64,000 bases of DNA, from positions 1-64,000 of the forward strand of contig NZ_SMCO01000004.1 in assembly GCF_004346685.1 (NCBI RefSeq), read 5' to 3'. The notes under the pieces were generated by a model, which saw only the letters and a program-made list of their open reading frames with translations, was not told where the DNA came from and did no database searches. The first letter of the stretch is position 1. Each line of letters opens with the position of its first letter. Below, piece by piece: positions 38,446-47,410 of this stretch. This stretch comes from Sulfurirhabdus autotrophica (GTDB lineage Bacteria; Pseudomonadota; Gammaproteobacteria; Burkholderiales; SMCO01). The translations under genes were made by a program, and so were the position numbers.

Positions 38446-39258
38446 TTATTTTTTCCCAAGCTCGTCGCCGAGTTCTCGGGACCGCTCCGCTGCGGATTGA
38501 ATGGCTTCAATAATGTGACGTTTGACTGTTGCGGCTTCCATAGTGTGCAAGGCGCGTTCCGTTGTGCCACCTTTGGATGTGACCCGTGCGCGTAAGGTAG
38601 CAATGTCCTCATCGCTTTTGCTGGCCAGCAGGCTGGCTCCGAAGAAGGTTTCGAGACTTAACTGACGGGCTTGTTTCGCATCCAGTCCTAGCTGAATAGC
38701 TGCCTCTTCAAGGGCTTCGATAAAATAAAATACATAGGCAGGACCACTGCCCGAAATCGCGGTGATGGTGTCCATATGGTGTTCGTCTTCAACCCATAAC
38801 GTGGAACCCACTGCCTGTAAAATCCCTTCCGCTTTTTGTTTTTGTTCTGCACTGACACTAGGCAGGGCATACATGCCAGATACTCCGTGCATCACCATTG
38901 CAGGTGTATTGGGCATCACCCGGACTACCAGACTGAAACCGCCTAACCAGCGTGAAAGGTCGTTGCTGCGGATACCGGCAGCAATAGATATTACTAACTG
39001 TTCTTTGAGTGACGGAGCAAGTTGCGAGGCAACTTCGTGTAACTGCTGTGGTTTCACTGCCAGAATAACAATATCGCTGCCTTCTATGGCTGGTGCGAGA
39101 TCAGTAAATGTCTTGATGTTGTATTCCTGCATGATTTGCCGGCGGTTTTCGTCCGAAATATCAACAACACGTATCGAATCTGCAGCAAAACCTTTTCGCA
39201 GCATCCCGCTGATAAGCGCTTTAGCCATATTGCCGCCGCCGATAAAAGTGATAATCAT
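38446..39258 (-). CDS. proC: Pyrroline-5-carboxylate reductase
   Basis: Last step of proline synthesis, NAD(P)H-dependent. It has a Rossmann N-terminus (IITFIGGGNMAKALISGMLRKG) and the P5CR signature GPAYVFYFIEALEEAAIQLGL. VTSKGGTTERALHTME lies near the C-terminus. Length 270 aa. It is the first gene of the proC-yggT-yggU-dynamin minus-strand run and lies about 90 nt downstream of yggS. Confidence 0.95.
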   Translation of the reverse strand: MIITFIGGGNMAKALISGMLRKGFAADSIRVVDISDENRRQIMQEYNIKTFTDLAPAIEGSDIVILAVKPQQLHEVASQLAPSLKEQLVISIAAGIRSNDLSRWLGGFSLVVRVMPNTPAMVMHGVSGMYALPSVSAEQKQKAEGILQAVGSTLWVEDEHHMDTITAISGSGPAYVFYFIEALEEAAIQLGLDAKQARQLSLETFFGASLLASKSDEDIATLRARVTSKGGTTERALHTMEAATVKRHIIEAIQSAAERSRELGDELGKK

Positions 39259-39346
39259 GTTTAGTTCCTTCTGGGTTTTCTAGTTATTGTCAGTGCTTTC
39301 GACATGTTGATATCTAATAAATATGTTTAATTTAAGCTTATGCAAG

Positions 39347-40036
39347 TCAATATTTTTCACGTGTACCAAAAATGGCAGATCCTACTCTCACAATGGTGGC
39401 ACCCTCAACGATAGCGGCTTCCATATCATGTGACATACCCATTGATAGCGTATCCATCTTTAAGCCGATCTCATTAAGCTCCGACATGAGTACTTTAAGC
39501 ATTCTAAACTGCGCACGCTGTTCTGCGTAATCTTCAGAAGCTTTAGGGATGGCCATCAGCCCCCTCAATTTGAGCCTGGGGAGTAATTGTACTGCTTGTG
39601 CGAGCGCCGTAACTTCCTCGGGTAAAGCGCCACTTTTGGTTGTTTCTCTGCTGATGTTCACTTGCAGGGTGACATTGAGTGGAGGCAATTCAGTCGGTCT
39701 GGCCTCGGAAAGTCGCTCGGCTACCTTCAGGCGATCCACGCTATGTACCCAGTCGAAATGGGCTGCAATTGGGCGTGTTTTATTACTCTGGATGGGGCCG
39801 ATAAAGTGCCATTCCAAATGCAGGTCCTGCAACGCAGCGATCTTGTCTAGCGCCTCTTGCAGATAGCTTTCGCCAAATGCGATTTGACCTGCAGCATTTG
39901 CTTCGCGTACAGACTGGGCCGGCCAGGTTTTGCTTACCGCAAGCAACAAAATATCCTCACAAGGTCGCCCTGCACTCGCTGCGGCTAGCGCGAGGCGACT
40001 CTTTACGGCTTGCAAGTTATCAGAAATTATTGTCAT
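39347..40036 (-). CDS. yggS: YggS-family pyridoxal 5'-phosphate homeostasis protein
   Basis: PLP-binding, alanine-racemase-like barrel without racemase activity. The start is set at the ATG at 40036 (MTIISDNLQAVKS), with an AAGGGC ribosome binding site just upstream. The lysine that binds PLP is in ILLLAVSKTWPAQ. Further signatures are WHFIGPIQSNKTRPI, VQVNIS-like LQVNISRETTKSG and LSMGMSHDMEAAI. Length is about 229 aa. It is divergent to pilT, the common betaproteobacterial layout. Confidence 0.95.
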   Translation of the reverse strand: MTIISDNLQAVKSRLALAAASAGRPCEDILLLAVSKTWPAQSVREANAAGQIAFGESYLQEALDKIAALQDLHLEWHFIGPIQSNKTRPIAAHFDWVHSVDRLKVAERLSEARPTELPPLNVTLQVNISRETTKSGALPEEVTALAQAVQLLPRLKLRGLMAIPKASEDYAEQRAQFRMLKVLMSELNEIGLKMDTLSMGMSHDMEAAIVEGATIVRVGSAIFGTREKY

Positions 40037-40227
40037 AATGCCCTTGTGCAACGAATAAACAGGTCGTGTGCTATATAGTCGATTTTATCTCAATCATCAG
40101 GCTGTAGCTGTGCTTCATGGGATATTTATTGATTGTGAGCGATTGCCTAATTAATGTGAGGTGAATGCGAGATTGGAAAGCATTTTGATTGTACGCATCT
40201 CGTTACAGTGTAATCAGGGGATTATAA

Positions 40228-41271
40228 ATGGAAATTGCTGAACTGCTCGCCTTCTCGGTAAAGAACAAGGCATCCGATCTTCATCTGTCAGCCGGGCTGC
40301 CACCCATGATCCGGGTGCATGGTGATGTTCGACGCATCAACGTACCCGCGCTTGATCACAAGGCCGTACATAGCATGGTTTATGACATCATGAATGATGG
40401 TCAGCGGAAGTTTTACGAAGAAAATCTGGAAGTAGATTTTTCTTTTGAAGTCCCGAATCTTGCGCGTTTCCGGGTGAATGCCTTTGTACAAAATCGAGGT
40501 GCAGGCGCTGTATTTCGTACCATTCCTTCCAAAGTATTATCCTTGGAAGAATTGAATGCCCCGACTATTTTCAAGGAAATTTCCGATCAGCCTCGGGGTA
40601 TTGTCCTGGTAACCGGCCCTACGGGTTCTGGTAAATCCACTACCCTGGCGGCTATGATCGATTATGTAAATGATAAAGAATTCGGTCATATTCTTACCGT
40701 AGAAGACCCGATCGAATTTGTGCACCAAAGCAAAAAGTGTCTGATCAACCAGCGTGAAGTCGGTCCCCATACACTGAGCTTCAACAACGCGCTTCGCTCC
40801 GCATTGCGTGAAGATCCCGACGTTATTCTTGTGGGTGAGTTGCGTGATCTGGAAACCATCCGTCTGGCACTGACAGCAGCTGAAACCGGTCACCTGGTGT
40901 TTGGTACGCTACACACCAGTTCTGCTGCAAAAACGGTGGATCGTATTATTGACGTTTTCCCTGCCGCTGAAAAAGAAATGGTTCGTTCCATGTTGTCAGA
41001 GAGCTTGCGTGCTGTTATTTCACAGACCTTGCTTAAAACCAAAGATGGTACCGGTCGGATTGCCGCGCATGAAATCATGATTGGAACCCCCGCTATTCGA
41101 AACCTGATTCGCGAAAATAAAATCGCCCAGATGTATTCGTCCATACAGACAGGCCAGAACGTAGGAATGCAGACGCTGGATCAGAACCTGACAGAATTGG
41201 TACGCCGCAATGTAGTTGCTGTAGGTGAAGCACGGACAAAAGCGATGAATAAAGATGCGTTTGCCGGTTAA
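40228..41271 (+). CDS. pilT: Type IV pilus retraction ATPase PilT
   Basis: Hexameric motor that depolymerises type IV pili for twitching, DNA uptake or surface sensing. Walker A is VTGPTGSGKSTTLAAMIDYV, the Asp box HILTVEDPIEFVHQ, Walker B DVILVGELRDLETI and the His box GTLHTSSAAKTVDRI. The AIRNLIRE signature lies near residues 290-297. Length 347 aa, the standard size. An AGGGGA ribosome binding site precedes the ATG. pilU follows after 56 nt. Confidence 0.97.
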   Translation: MEIAELLAFSVKNKASDLHLSAGLPPMIRVHGDVRRINVPALDHKAVHSMVYDIMNDGQRKFYEENLEVDFSFEVPNLARFRVNAFVQNRGAGAVFRTIPSKVLSLEELNAPTIFKEISDQPRGIVLVTGPTGSGKSTTLAAMIDYVNDKEFGHILTVEDPIEFVHQSKKCLINQREVGPHTLSFNNALRSALREDPDVILVGELRDLETIRLALTAAETGHLVFGTLHTSSAAKTVDRIIDVFPAAEKEMVRSMLSESLRAVISQTLLKTKDGTGRIAAHEIMIGTPAIRNLIRENKIAQMYSSIQTGQNVGMQTLDQNLTELVRRNVVAVGEARTKAMNKDAFAG

Positions 41272-41327
41272 CGATAAATTGAGTAATGGCTCGTCTGATG
41301 AATCAGTAGAGTCAGGAGATAAAGATA

Positions 41328-42464
41328 ATGGCAAGTGATCAGTCCTTGAAATTTATGCAAGATTTGCTGCGCCTTATGCTCAGTAAAAATGGTTCCGATT
41401 TGTTTATTACTGCAGGGTTTCCTGCTGCGATTAAGGTCGATGGCAAATTAACGCCGGTTTCTCCACAGACGCTTACGCCGCAGCACACTCGTGAATTGGC
41501 CCGCGCTATCATGAATGATAAGCAGGCACGTGAGTTTGAAGAAACCCGGGAATGTAATTTTGCTATTTCTCAGCCCGACTTAGGGCGCTTCCGTGTCAAT
41601 GCCTATGTGCAGCAGGGTAGGACTGGTCTCGTGTTGCGGACTATTACCACTAAAATTCCAAAGTTTGAAGAGCTGGGATTGCCAGAAGTGCTCAGGGATG
41701 TGGCCATGACCAAACGCGGTCTGGTGATTTTCGTCGGTGGTACGGGTTCCGGTAAGTCCACCTCGCTGGCTGCCATGGTGGGTTATCGCAATGAAAACAG
41801 TTACGGGCACATCATCACCATTGAAGACCCTGTGGAATACGTGCATGAACACAAGAATTGCATTATTTCCCAGCGTGAAGTCGGGGTGGATACCGATAAC
41901 TGGTTTTCAGCGCTCAAGAACACCTTGCGGCAAGCACCCGACGTGATTCTGATCGGTGAGATACGCGACCGGGAAACCATGGACTATGCCATCGCCTTTG
42001 CTGAAACAGGTCATTTGTGCCTGTCTACGTTGCATGCCAACAGTGCCAACCAGGCGCTGGATCGTATCATCAACTTTTTCCCGGAAGAGCGCCGTCAGCA
42101 GTTGTTAATGGATCTTTCGCTTAACCTGAAAGCGTTTATTTCCCAGCGGTTATTACCCAAGAAAGACAGTGCCGGTCGTGTAGCCGCGGTCGAAATCATG
42201 CTGAACTCCCCGCTGATTTCTGATCTGATTTTCAAAGGCGATGTGCACGAGATCAAGGAAGTGATGTCCAGATCCAGAGAATTAGGCATGCAGACATTCG
42301 ATCAGGCATTATTTGATCTGTATGAGGCCAGACTGATCGGTTACGAGGATGCGTTGCGTAATGCGGACTCACTCAACGACCTGCGCCTGAATATCAAACT
42401 TCACGGTCAGGATACGAAAGACCGCGACATGATGTCAGGTCTGGACCATCTGGATATTATTTAA
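41328..42464 (+). CDS. pilU: PilT-dependent retraction ATPase PilU
   Basis: Paralogue of PilT that strengthens retraction and works with it. The Walker A is VGGTGSGKSTSLAAM (GG where PilT has GP), the Asp box HIITIEDPVEYVHEHK, Walker B DVILIGEIRDRETM and the His box STLHANSANQALDRI. The C-terminal extension (NADSLNDLRLNIKLHGQD) is PilU-typical. Length 378 aa. A CAGGAGAT ribosome binding site precedes the ATG. Confidence 0.96.
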   Translation: MASDQSLKFMQDLLRLMLSKNGSDLFITAGFPAAIKVDGKLTPVSPQTLTPQHTRELARAIMNDKQAREFEETRECNFAISQPDLGRFRVNAYVQQGRTGLVLRTITTKIPKFEELGLPEVLRDVAMTKRGLVIFVGGTGSGKSTSLAAMVGYRNENSYGHIITIEDPVEYVHEHKNCIISQREVGVDTDNWFSALKNTLRQAPDVILIGEIRDRETMDYAIAFAETGHLCLSTLHANSANQALDRIINFFPEERRQQLLMDLSLNLKAFISQRLLPKKDSAGRVAAVEIMLNSPLISDLIFKGDVHEIKEVMSRSRELGMQTFDQALFDLYEARLIGYEDALRNADSLNDLRLNIKLHGQDTKDRDMMSGLDHLDII

Positions 42465-42482
42465 GGGCAGTAAATTTCAGGC

Positions 42483-42508
42483 ACCAAACACACGATAGTG
42501 TGTTTGGT
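42483..42508. terminator. Strong hairpin between convergent pilU and the methyltransferase gene
   Basis: Perfect 11-bp inverted repeat ACCAAACACAC / GTGTGTTTGGT around a GATA loop, 18 nt after the pilU stop and 13 nt after the convergent methyltransferase stop. No long T-run follows on either strand, so this is probably a bidirectional terminator acting on both transcripts, possibly with Rho. Confidence 0.6.
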
Positions 42509-42521
42509 CATAAGAAGTGGA

Positions 42522-43694
42522 TCAGGCTTTTTCAGGTTTTTCTCGTCGCATTCCCCCCGCCACTACTTTATATTCAAACAACCGGCATTCCAGTGCGCCA
42601 TTGAAAAGTGGCGTGCGGCGTGAGGTGGTCAGGCGAATCAAGTTGGGCAAGCGTAAATCAGCTGTAAAAATATAGGCATTCCAGCCAGCAAATTTTTGTT
42701 TCAATGCATCGCCTAAGCGGGGATAAAACTCAGCGAGTCGCTCCAGTTCATCAAGACGCACACCGTAAGGCGGATTAGTGACCAGCACGCCTTCTTCGGC
42801 AGGTGGGGATATTTCCACGACATTGGCCTGGTTCAGGCTGATCACTTCACTCAGACCTGCCGCTTCGATATTTTCCTTGGCCAGGTTCAGCATTTCACCA
42901 AAAAGATCGCTGCCATAAATGGGCTGGGTAGTTCGAGGCAGTTGTTTGGCCTCGCTTTCCTGCCTCATTGCAGCCCATGCTTGCGAGTCAAAGTTGTTCA
43001 TTTTTTCAAAGGCGAAATTTCTGCCGAGGCCTGGAGAAATATTGAGCGCCATTTGCGCGGCTTCCATCAAAAATGTGCCGCTACCACACATGGGATCAAG
43101 GAAAGGAACGCCGGGTTTCCATCCGCTGAGCATGATGATACCGGCAGCCAGGTTTTCACGGATTGGCGCTTCTCCCGCCACTTGGCGGAGTCCTCTTTTA
43201 AAAAGTGCCTGGCCTGAGGTATCCAGATAAAGCGTGAAATTGGATTCATCCAGGAAAGCATGAATACGAATATCCGGTTCGGCAGTATTCACACTGGGAC
43301 GTTTACCATCGTTGTTTTCACGAAACTTGTCACATACTGCATCTTTGATTTTCAGAGTAACAAAATCCAGGCTGCGCAGCGGACACCTTTGTGCGCTGAC
43401 TTTGACCATAATGGTGCGATCAACACTAAACCAATCATTCCATGGCAGAGAGAAAACAGCTTTATACACATCTTCTTCTGAGCGGTACCCTCCGTGCGCA
43501 ACCTGCCAAAGCACTCTGCTGGCAATACGGCTTTCCAGATTGACGCGATAGCACAAAGTGAACGGACCAGAGAAACTGACGCCACCATCAGTTTGTTTAA
43601 CGAACTGTGCACCCAGTTGGGTAAGTTCCTCATTTAAAGGTGTTTCCAGGCCGCGTGGACATGGGGCAAAAAAACGATGGGTCTCTTGATTCAT
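42522..43694 (-). CDS. Class I SAM-dependent RNA methyltransferase (RlmL N-terminal / THUMP type)
   Basis: 390-aa enzyme related to the guanine-N2 methyltransferase half of RlmL, which modifies G2445 of 23S rRNA. It opens with the THUMP-type FFAPCPRGLETPLNEEL (ferredoxin-like) region. The methyltransferase part has DPMCGSGTFLMEAA (SAM motif I) and VTNPPYGVRLDE (motif IV, NPPY). The second half of E. coli RlmL (RlmK) is absent, as is common in Betaproteobacteria. It is convergent to pilU and follows hemJ on the minus strand after 11 nt. Confidence 0.9.
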   Translation of the reverse strand: MNQETHRFFAPCPRGLETPLNEELTQLGAQFVKQTDGGVSFSGPFTLCYRVNLESRIASRVLWQVAHGGYRSEEDVYKAVFSLPWNDWFSVDRTIMVKVSAQRCPLRSLDFVTLKIKDAVCDKFRENNDGKRPSVNTAEPDIRIHAFLDESNFTLYLDTSGQALFKRGLRQVAGEAPIRENLAAGIIMLSGWKPGVPFLDPMCGSGTFLMEAAQMALNISPGLGRNFAFEKMNNFDSQAWAAMRQESEAKQLPRTTQPIYGSDLFGEMLNLAKENIEAAGLSEVISLNQANVVEISPPAEEGVLVTNPPYGVRLDELERLAEFYPRLGDALKQKFAGWNAYIFTADLRLPNLIRLTTSRRTPLFNGALECRLFEYKVVAGGMRREKPEKA

Positions 43695-43705
43695 GATATG
43701 TGCTC

Positions 43706-44122
43706 TTAAAATTCAGGTTTGATTTCAACTAGAATGATCACTGCAATGAGGATCAATACCGGGAATTCATTAAACCACCGGTAAAAAACATGGTTGTGCT
43801 GGTTGCGGTCATGCTTGAAATCCAGTAACAATTTTCCGCAATAGATATGGTAAAAGACCAGTATAGTCACAAGTGTGACTTTGGCATGTAGCCAGGCACC
43901 ACTGAAGCCATAACCTAACCACAACCATAAACCGAGTGCGATAGTGATTATACCGCCCGGCGTCATGATGCCGTAGAACAACTTTCTTTCCATGATTTTA
44001 AAACGCTGGTTGCTGGCGTCATCTTCACTCATGGCATGGTATACAAACAGGCGCGGCAGGTAAAAGAGCCCGGCAAACCAGGTCACCATGAAAATAATGT
44101 GAAACGATTTGATCCAGAGCAT
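43706..44122 (-). CDS. hemJ: Protoporphyrinogen oxidase HemJ / CopD-family membrane protein
   Basis: 138-aa four-helix inner-membrane protein that oxidises protoporphyrinogen IX in heme synthesis. The start MLWIKSFHIIFMVTWFAGLFYLPRL is the HemJ signature, with the conserved heme-binding histidine near residue 8. A second conserved basic region is FYGIMTPGGIITIALGLWLWL. The C-terminal RWFNEFPVLILIAVIILVEIKP is also typical. It lies 11 nt upstream of the methyltransferase gene. Confidence 0.88.
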   Translation of the reverse strand: MLWIKSFHIIFMVTWFAGLFYLPRLFVYHAMSEDDASNQRFKIMERKLFYGIMTPGGIITIALGLWLWLGYGFSGAWLHAKVTLVTILVFYHIYCGKLLLDFKHDRNQHNHVFYRWFNEFPVLILIAVIILVEIKPEF

Positions 44123-44199
44123 GTCTTAATTTTCCTTGGTTAATTCTCAGAAACAGTATTTTGCCTGAACGGGCACACTATAATCGATCCTTAGTGATC

Positions 44200-44745
44200 A
44201 TGAAAGAAACAGGAAAGCATTTGTCACTCATTGAGCGCATTAAAAAATTTCGTCCAGGCCCGGTAAATTTGATTCTGATCGGGTTGATTGCTTATGTATG
44301 GTTTCGTCCGCCCGCCTGGGTGACAGATGAAAATAAACCCGTGCCGCAATTCACCGTATTAAAGACAAATGGGCAATCAGTCTCGCTTGAATCGTTGCGC
44401 GGCAAAGTAGTGCTGGTTAACTTCTGGGCAACGTGGTGTCCCTATTGCCGTCATGAAATGCCAGCCATGGAAAAATTCTATACTGAATATCAGGCTAAGG
44501 GTTTTGAAATACTTGCCCTCAGCATCGACGATGACCCGGCTAAAGTGGTTTCATTTATGCGTGATGAAAAATATCATTTTCCAACGGCAATGAGTAATTC
44601 CTCCCTGGATACTATCTTTGGGGGGGTGAGTAAGGTGCCCACTTCTTACCTGATCGACAAACAAGGCCGTATCCGCAAAAAAATCAGCGGGCAGGTGCAT
44701 TACGCCCGTCTGGAAGAACTGGTGGTTCCCCTGTTAAAAGAGTAG
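44200..44745 (+). CDS. TlpA-family thiol:disulfide protein 1
   Basis: Membrane-anchored thioredoxin-like reductase, 181 aa. The start is set at the ATG at 44200 (MKETGKHLSLIERIKKF), 14 codons inside the longest frame; a TATAAT box lies just upstream at 44179-44184. A single N-terminal anchor (PVNLILIGLIAYVWF) is followed by the TlpA/ResA fold with active site WATWCPYCRHEMPAM and the cis-proline strand KVPTSYLIDKQG. It likely reduces periplasmic disulfides, for example in cytochrome c maturation. It is convergent to dinB. Confidence 0.92.
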   Translation: MKETGKHLSLIERIKKFRPGPVNLILIGLIAYVWFRPPAWVTDENKPVPQFTVLKTNGQSVSLESLRGKVVLVNFWATWCPYCRHEMPAMEKFYTEYQAKGFEILALSIDDDPAKVVSFMRDEKYHFPTAMSNSSLDTIFGGVSKVPTSYLIDKQGRIRKKISGQVHYARLEELVVPLLKE

Positions 44746-44750
44746 TCGTG

Positions 44751-45287
44751 TTACGGATGTTGCTTGCTATGCTCCAGATGGGCATCCATTTCGCGCTTGT
44801 AATAAAGGTAGTCCATTTCCGCAACGGGGGCACCCAGGCGTGTAGCGACGGCTGAAAGCTGTCCCCGGTGATGCACCATGTGCGTCATCATGTGGGTTAG
44901 CAGGTCACGTACCCAGTTGGTGCGAACCTGATTATTGGCGCTTGGGTAGCTTATCTGCGATTCGAAAAAGTCTTCGGATTGCGCTTCCAGCCAGTGCTGC
45001 ATGGCCCGAACATCATGGCGAAGCGCATTTTTCAACTCTTTCCAGTCAGGATAAAGTACGACGCCGTAGCCGATAGCCTGCTTGTCCTGTTGTAAGCGCC
45101 ACATCCAGTTGCGTGAGACTACCAGCATGTGATCCGTCGTTTTGTGAATGCTGTCAAAGAACAGCCCTTGCGAACTGTTGCGCGAAGCGTCATCCAGATG
45201 GTCGAGTGAAGCAAATAAAATATCATTGGCCCAATGTTGATAGTCAGCCTGATAGATGAAGTAGTTTTTCCAGGTCATTGCTGTCAT
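44751..45287 (-). CDS. DinB-family protein
   Basis: Four-helix-bundle protein of 178 aa with the metal-binding histidine triad of the DinB/YfiT family: the first in SIHKTTDHMLV, and two in MMTHMVHHRGQLSAVA. Members include thiol S-transferases that use bacillithiol or mycothiol; in Betaproteobacteria the substrate is not known. It overlaps the upstream TlpA-like gene by 4 nt (ATGA), so the pair is coupled, which suggests a redox or thiol role. Confidence 0.85.
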   Translation of the reverse strand: MTAMTWKNYFIYQADYQHWANDILFASLDHLDDASRNSSQGLFFDSIHKTTDHMLVVSRNWMWRLQQDKQAIGYGVVLYPDWKELKNALRHDVRAMQHWLEAQSEDFFESQISYPSANNQVRTNWVRDLLTHMMTHMVHHRGQLSAVATRLGAPVAEMDYLYYKREMDAHLEHSKQHP

Positions 45288-45787
45288 ATTGCCTCCTTTA
45301 ATTTTTCTTCGATTAATGCATGGAGCTTTGCAAAATCCGGCTCTCCCAGCACCTGCTGAATGATGTTACCCTTTATATCTATCAGGAAGGAGGTGGGTGT
45401 AAGTTTGATATCACCAAAAGCCTGGGCTATCTCACCCTTCATATCCAGGGTGACCATAAAGGGCAAGGCATTTTTTTCAACGTAGGTGAGTACATAGTTG
45501 GGTGGGTCGTAACTCATCGCCACGGCGATAGTTTCAAAGCCTTGTGCATGGAACTTCTGATAAGTGTCTTTCAGTTCCGGCATTTCTTTAATGCAGCCTG
45601 GGCAACTGGTCGCCCAGAAATTGACCAGTACCACTTTGCCTCGCATATTCTCTAAAGTGAGTTGCTCGCCTTTGAGCGTGGTGAATGCGATAGAGGGCGC
45701 CGCTTTTTGTTGGGATAGTCCTGCTGAAATGGCTGCAAAAAGCACGATGGCAGCGATTAGGAGTAAAATGAGTTTCTTGCTTTTCAT
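45284..45787 (-). CDS. TlpA-family thiol:disulfide protein 2
   Basis: Second TlpA-like reductase, 167 aa from the ATG at 45787 (MKSKKLILLLIAAIVLF). A signal anchor is followed by the thioredoxin fold with active site WATSCPGCIKEMPEL and cis-proline strand KLTPTSFLIDIKG. CPGC, rather than CPYC, suggests a different redox potential from the neighbour at 44200. It is the first gene of a pair with the DinB gene and is divergent to DUF4197. Confidence 0.9.
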   Translation of the reverse strand: MKSKKLILLLIAAIVLFAAISAGLSQQKAAPSIAFTTLKGEQLTLENMRGKVVLVNFWATSCPGCIKEMPELKDTYQKFHAQGFETIAVAMSYDPPNYVLTYVEKNALPFMVTLDMKGEIAQAFGDIKLTPTSFLIDIKGNIIQQVLGEPDFAKLHALIEEKLKEAI

Positions 45788-45823
45788 GAAAGGCACACTA
45801 TTTTCACTGGTTGGAGGTTAAAT

Positions 45824-46603
45824 ATGAATAACATTGTCTGGTTTTTTGCACTACTTGTCATCAGTGCCAATGCAAGCGCATTTGATCTTGGCGGTTTAAT
45901 CAATAATGACACACTGGATACGATAAAAAATGCGGCGGGTCAAAATCCAAGTATAGCCGCTCCTGCCGGAAACAATTCAAAACTTGATGCATTAAGCGAT
46001 GGCGATGTGGTTAAAGGCCTTAAAGAAGCGCTGAGTCAGAGTTCTTCTACTGCAGTATCCAAACTCGGCGCAGTGAATGGCTTCCTGGGAAATGAAAAAG
46101 TTAAAATCCCCCTGCCTTCACCGCTGGATAAAGTAGAAGGCACCATGCGTACCTTCGGCCAGGGTAAAATGGTGGATGATCTGATCACCACCATGAACCG
46201 TGCCGCAGAAGCAGCTGTGCCCGAGGCAAAAACATTGTTAATGGCAGCGATAAAGAAAATGTCTGTTCAGGATGCCAAGAATATCCTGACCGGCGGCAAT
46301 GATGCAGCAACACGTTATTTTCGTAATGCCACGGAGTCAGACCTGCATACTAAATTCTTGCCCATCGTCACTAAAACCACCAGCAAGCTGGGTGCAGCGG
46401 AAAAATACAACCAATATGCCGGGAAAGCCTCCAAATTGGGGCTGGTTGATGACAAACAGGCTAGCGTTCAGGAGTATGTCACTTCCAAAGCGCTGGATGG
46501 GCTGTTTTTGATGATGGCAGAAGAGGAACAGGCAATTCGTGCCAATCCGGTTGAGCGCACTGGCTATTGGGTCAAAAAGGTATTTGGCACGCAAGTGCAA
46601 TAA
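45824..46603 (+). CDS. DUF4197 family secreted protein
   Basis: 259-aa protein with a signal peptide (VWFFALLVISANASA) and a helical DUF4197 domain. The family blocks are DVVKGLKEALSQSSSTAVSKLG near the N-terminus, VEGTMRTFGQGKMVDDLITTMNRAAEAA in the middle (landmark residues 104-131) and LDGLFLMMAEEEQAIRANP near the end. Function is unknown. A GGAGG ribosome binding site precedes the ATG. Confidence 0.9.
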   Translation: MNNIVWFFALLVISANASAFDLGGLINNDTLDTIKNAAGQNPSIAAPAGNNSKLDALSDGDVVKGLKEALSQSSSTAVSKLGAVNGFLGNEKVKIPLPSPLDKVEGTMRTFGQGKMVDDLITTMNRAAEAAVPEAKTLLMAAIKKMSVQDAKNILTGGNDAATRYFRNATESDLHTKFLPIVTKTTSKLGAAEKYNQYAGKASKLGLVDDKQASVQEYVTSKALDGLFLMMAEEEQAIRANPVERTGYWVKKVFGTQVQ

Positions 46604-46633
46604 CCCGGGCAGCGTTTATTCAGACAACCTACT

Positions 46634-47380
46634 ATGGTAAAAGTATTGATCGTGTTGACTGCTGCGTCAGAACTGCCTTTGGCAGGGAGTGAGGTTGTGC
46701 CTGCCGGTTTCTGGGCGCAGGAACTGGTGATTCCACATCATATTTTTATGGAACATGGGTTTGAAGTGCATATTGCCACTCCGCGAGGTAAACCAGCTCC
46801 CTTAGATTTAGTATCGCTTGATCCCCAATACCACGGTAATGATGTTGGCCGGGCGCTGAATCTCAAAGAGCAGCTTTTTGAAATAGAAGCCTGGCAAGCC
46901 CCCTTATCCCTCGAAAGACTGGCATTAAGTACGACTGATTATGGCGCTGTATTTTTCCCTGGTGGCTACGGTCCGATGGTCGATTTGGTTAATTCCGGTT
47001 CGACCGGAAATATCATCAAGCGAGTTCTTGCAAAAGACGGCTTGATTGGGGCGGTCTGTCACGGTCAGGCGACGCTTTTGGCGGCACGCCATGAAACTCA
47101 GTGGCTTTTTGCCGGATATCGCATGACCTGCTTTAGCCCGGAAGAAGAAAAAGCCAATGATTTTGCACTTCAATTGCCGTGGTTGCTGGCGGATCGTTTG
47201 AAAAATGAAGGCGCCGAATTAAGTTTTGCGGCTCCGGGCCTTGAACACGTTGTGATTGATCGTCAGTTATACACCGGTCAAAACCCGGCTTCAGCAGGGA
47301 AACTTGCCTGGGAAATGGCGCGCAAGCTCAAGAAGCTGTCTGCTTTAGATAAAGCGGCCTGTGGTGTGCCATGCGATTGA
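46634..47380 (+). CDS. DJ-1/PfpI-family (type 1 glutamine amidotransferase-like) protein
   Basis: 248 aa with a class I glutamine-amidotransferase-like fold. The nucleophile elbow is LIGAVCHGQATLLAARH, with the cysteine followed by the histidine of the Hsp31-like pair, and GAVFFPGGYGPMVDL precedes it. The large N-terminal insertion (ELPLAGSEVVPAGFWAQELVIPHHIF) is typical of the Hsp31/glyoxalase III branch. It may remove glycation damage or act as a chaperone. It starts 30 nt after DUF4197. Confidence 0.88.
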   Translation: MVKVLIVLTAASELPLAGSEVVPAGFWAQELVIPHHIFMEHGFEVHIATPRGKPAPLDLVSLDPQYHGNDVGRALNLKEQLFEIEAWQAPLSLERLALSTTDYGAVFFPGGYGPMVDLVNSGSTGNIIKRVLAKDGLIGAVCHGQATLLAARHETQWLFAGYRMTCFSPEEEKANDFALQLPWLLADRLKNEGAELSFAAPGLEHVVIDRQLYTGQNPASAGKLAWEMARKLKKLSALDKAACGVPCD

Positions 47381-47410
47381 TTACTTTTTTGTGCCAAAAG
47401 AATAGCCTCT

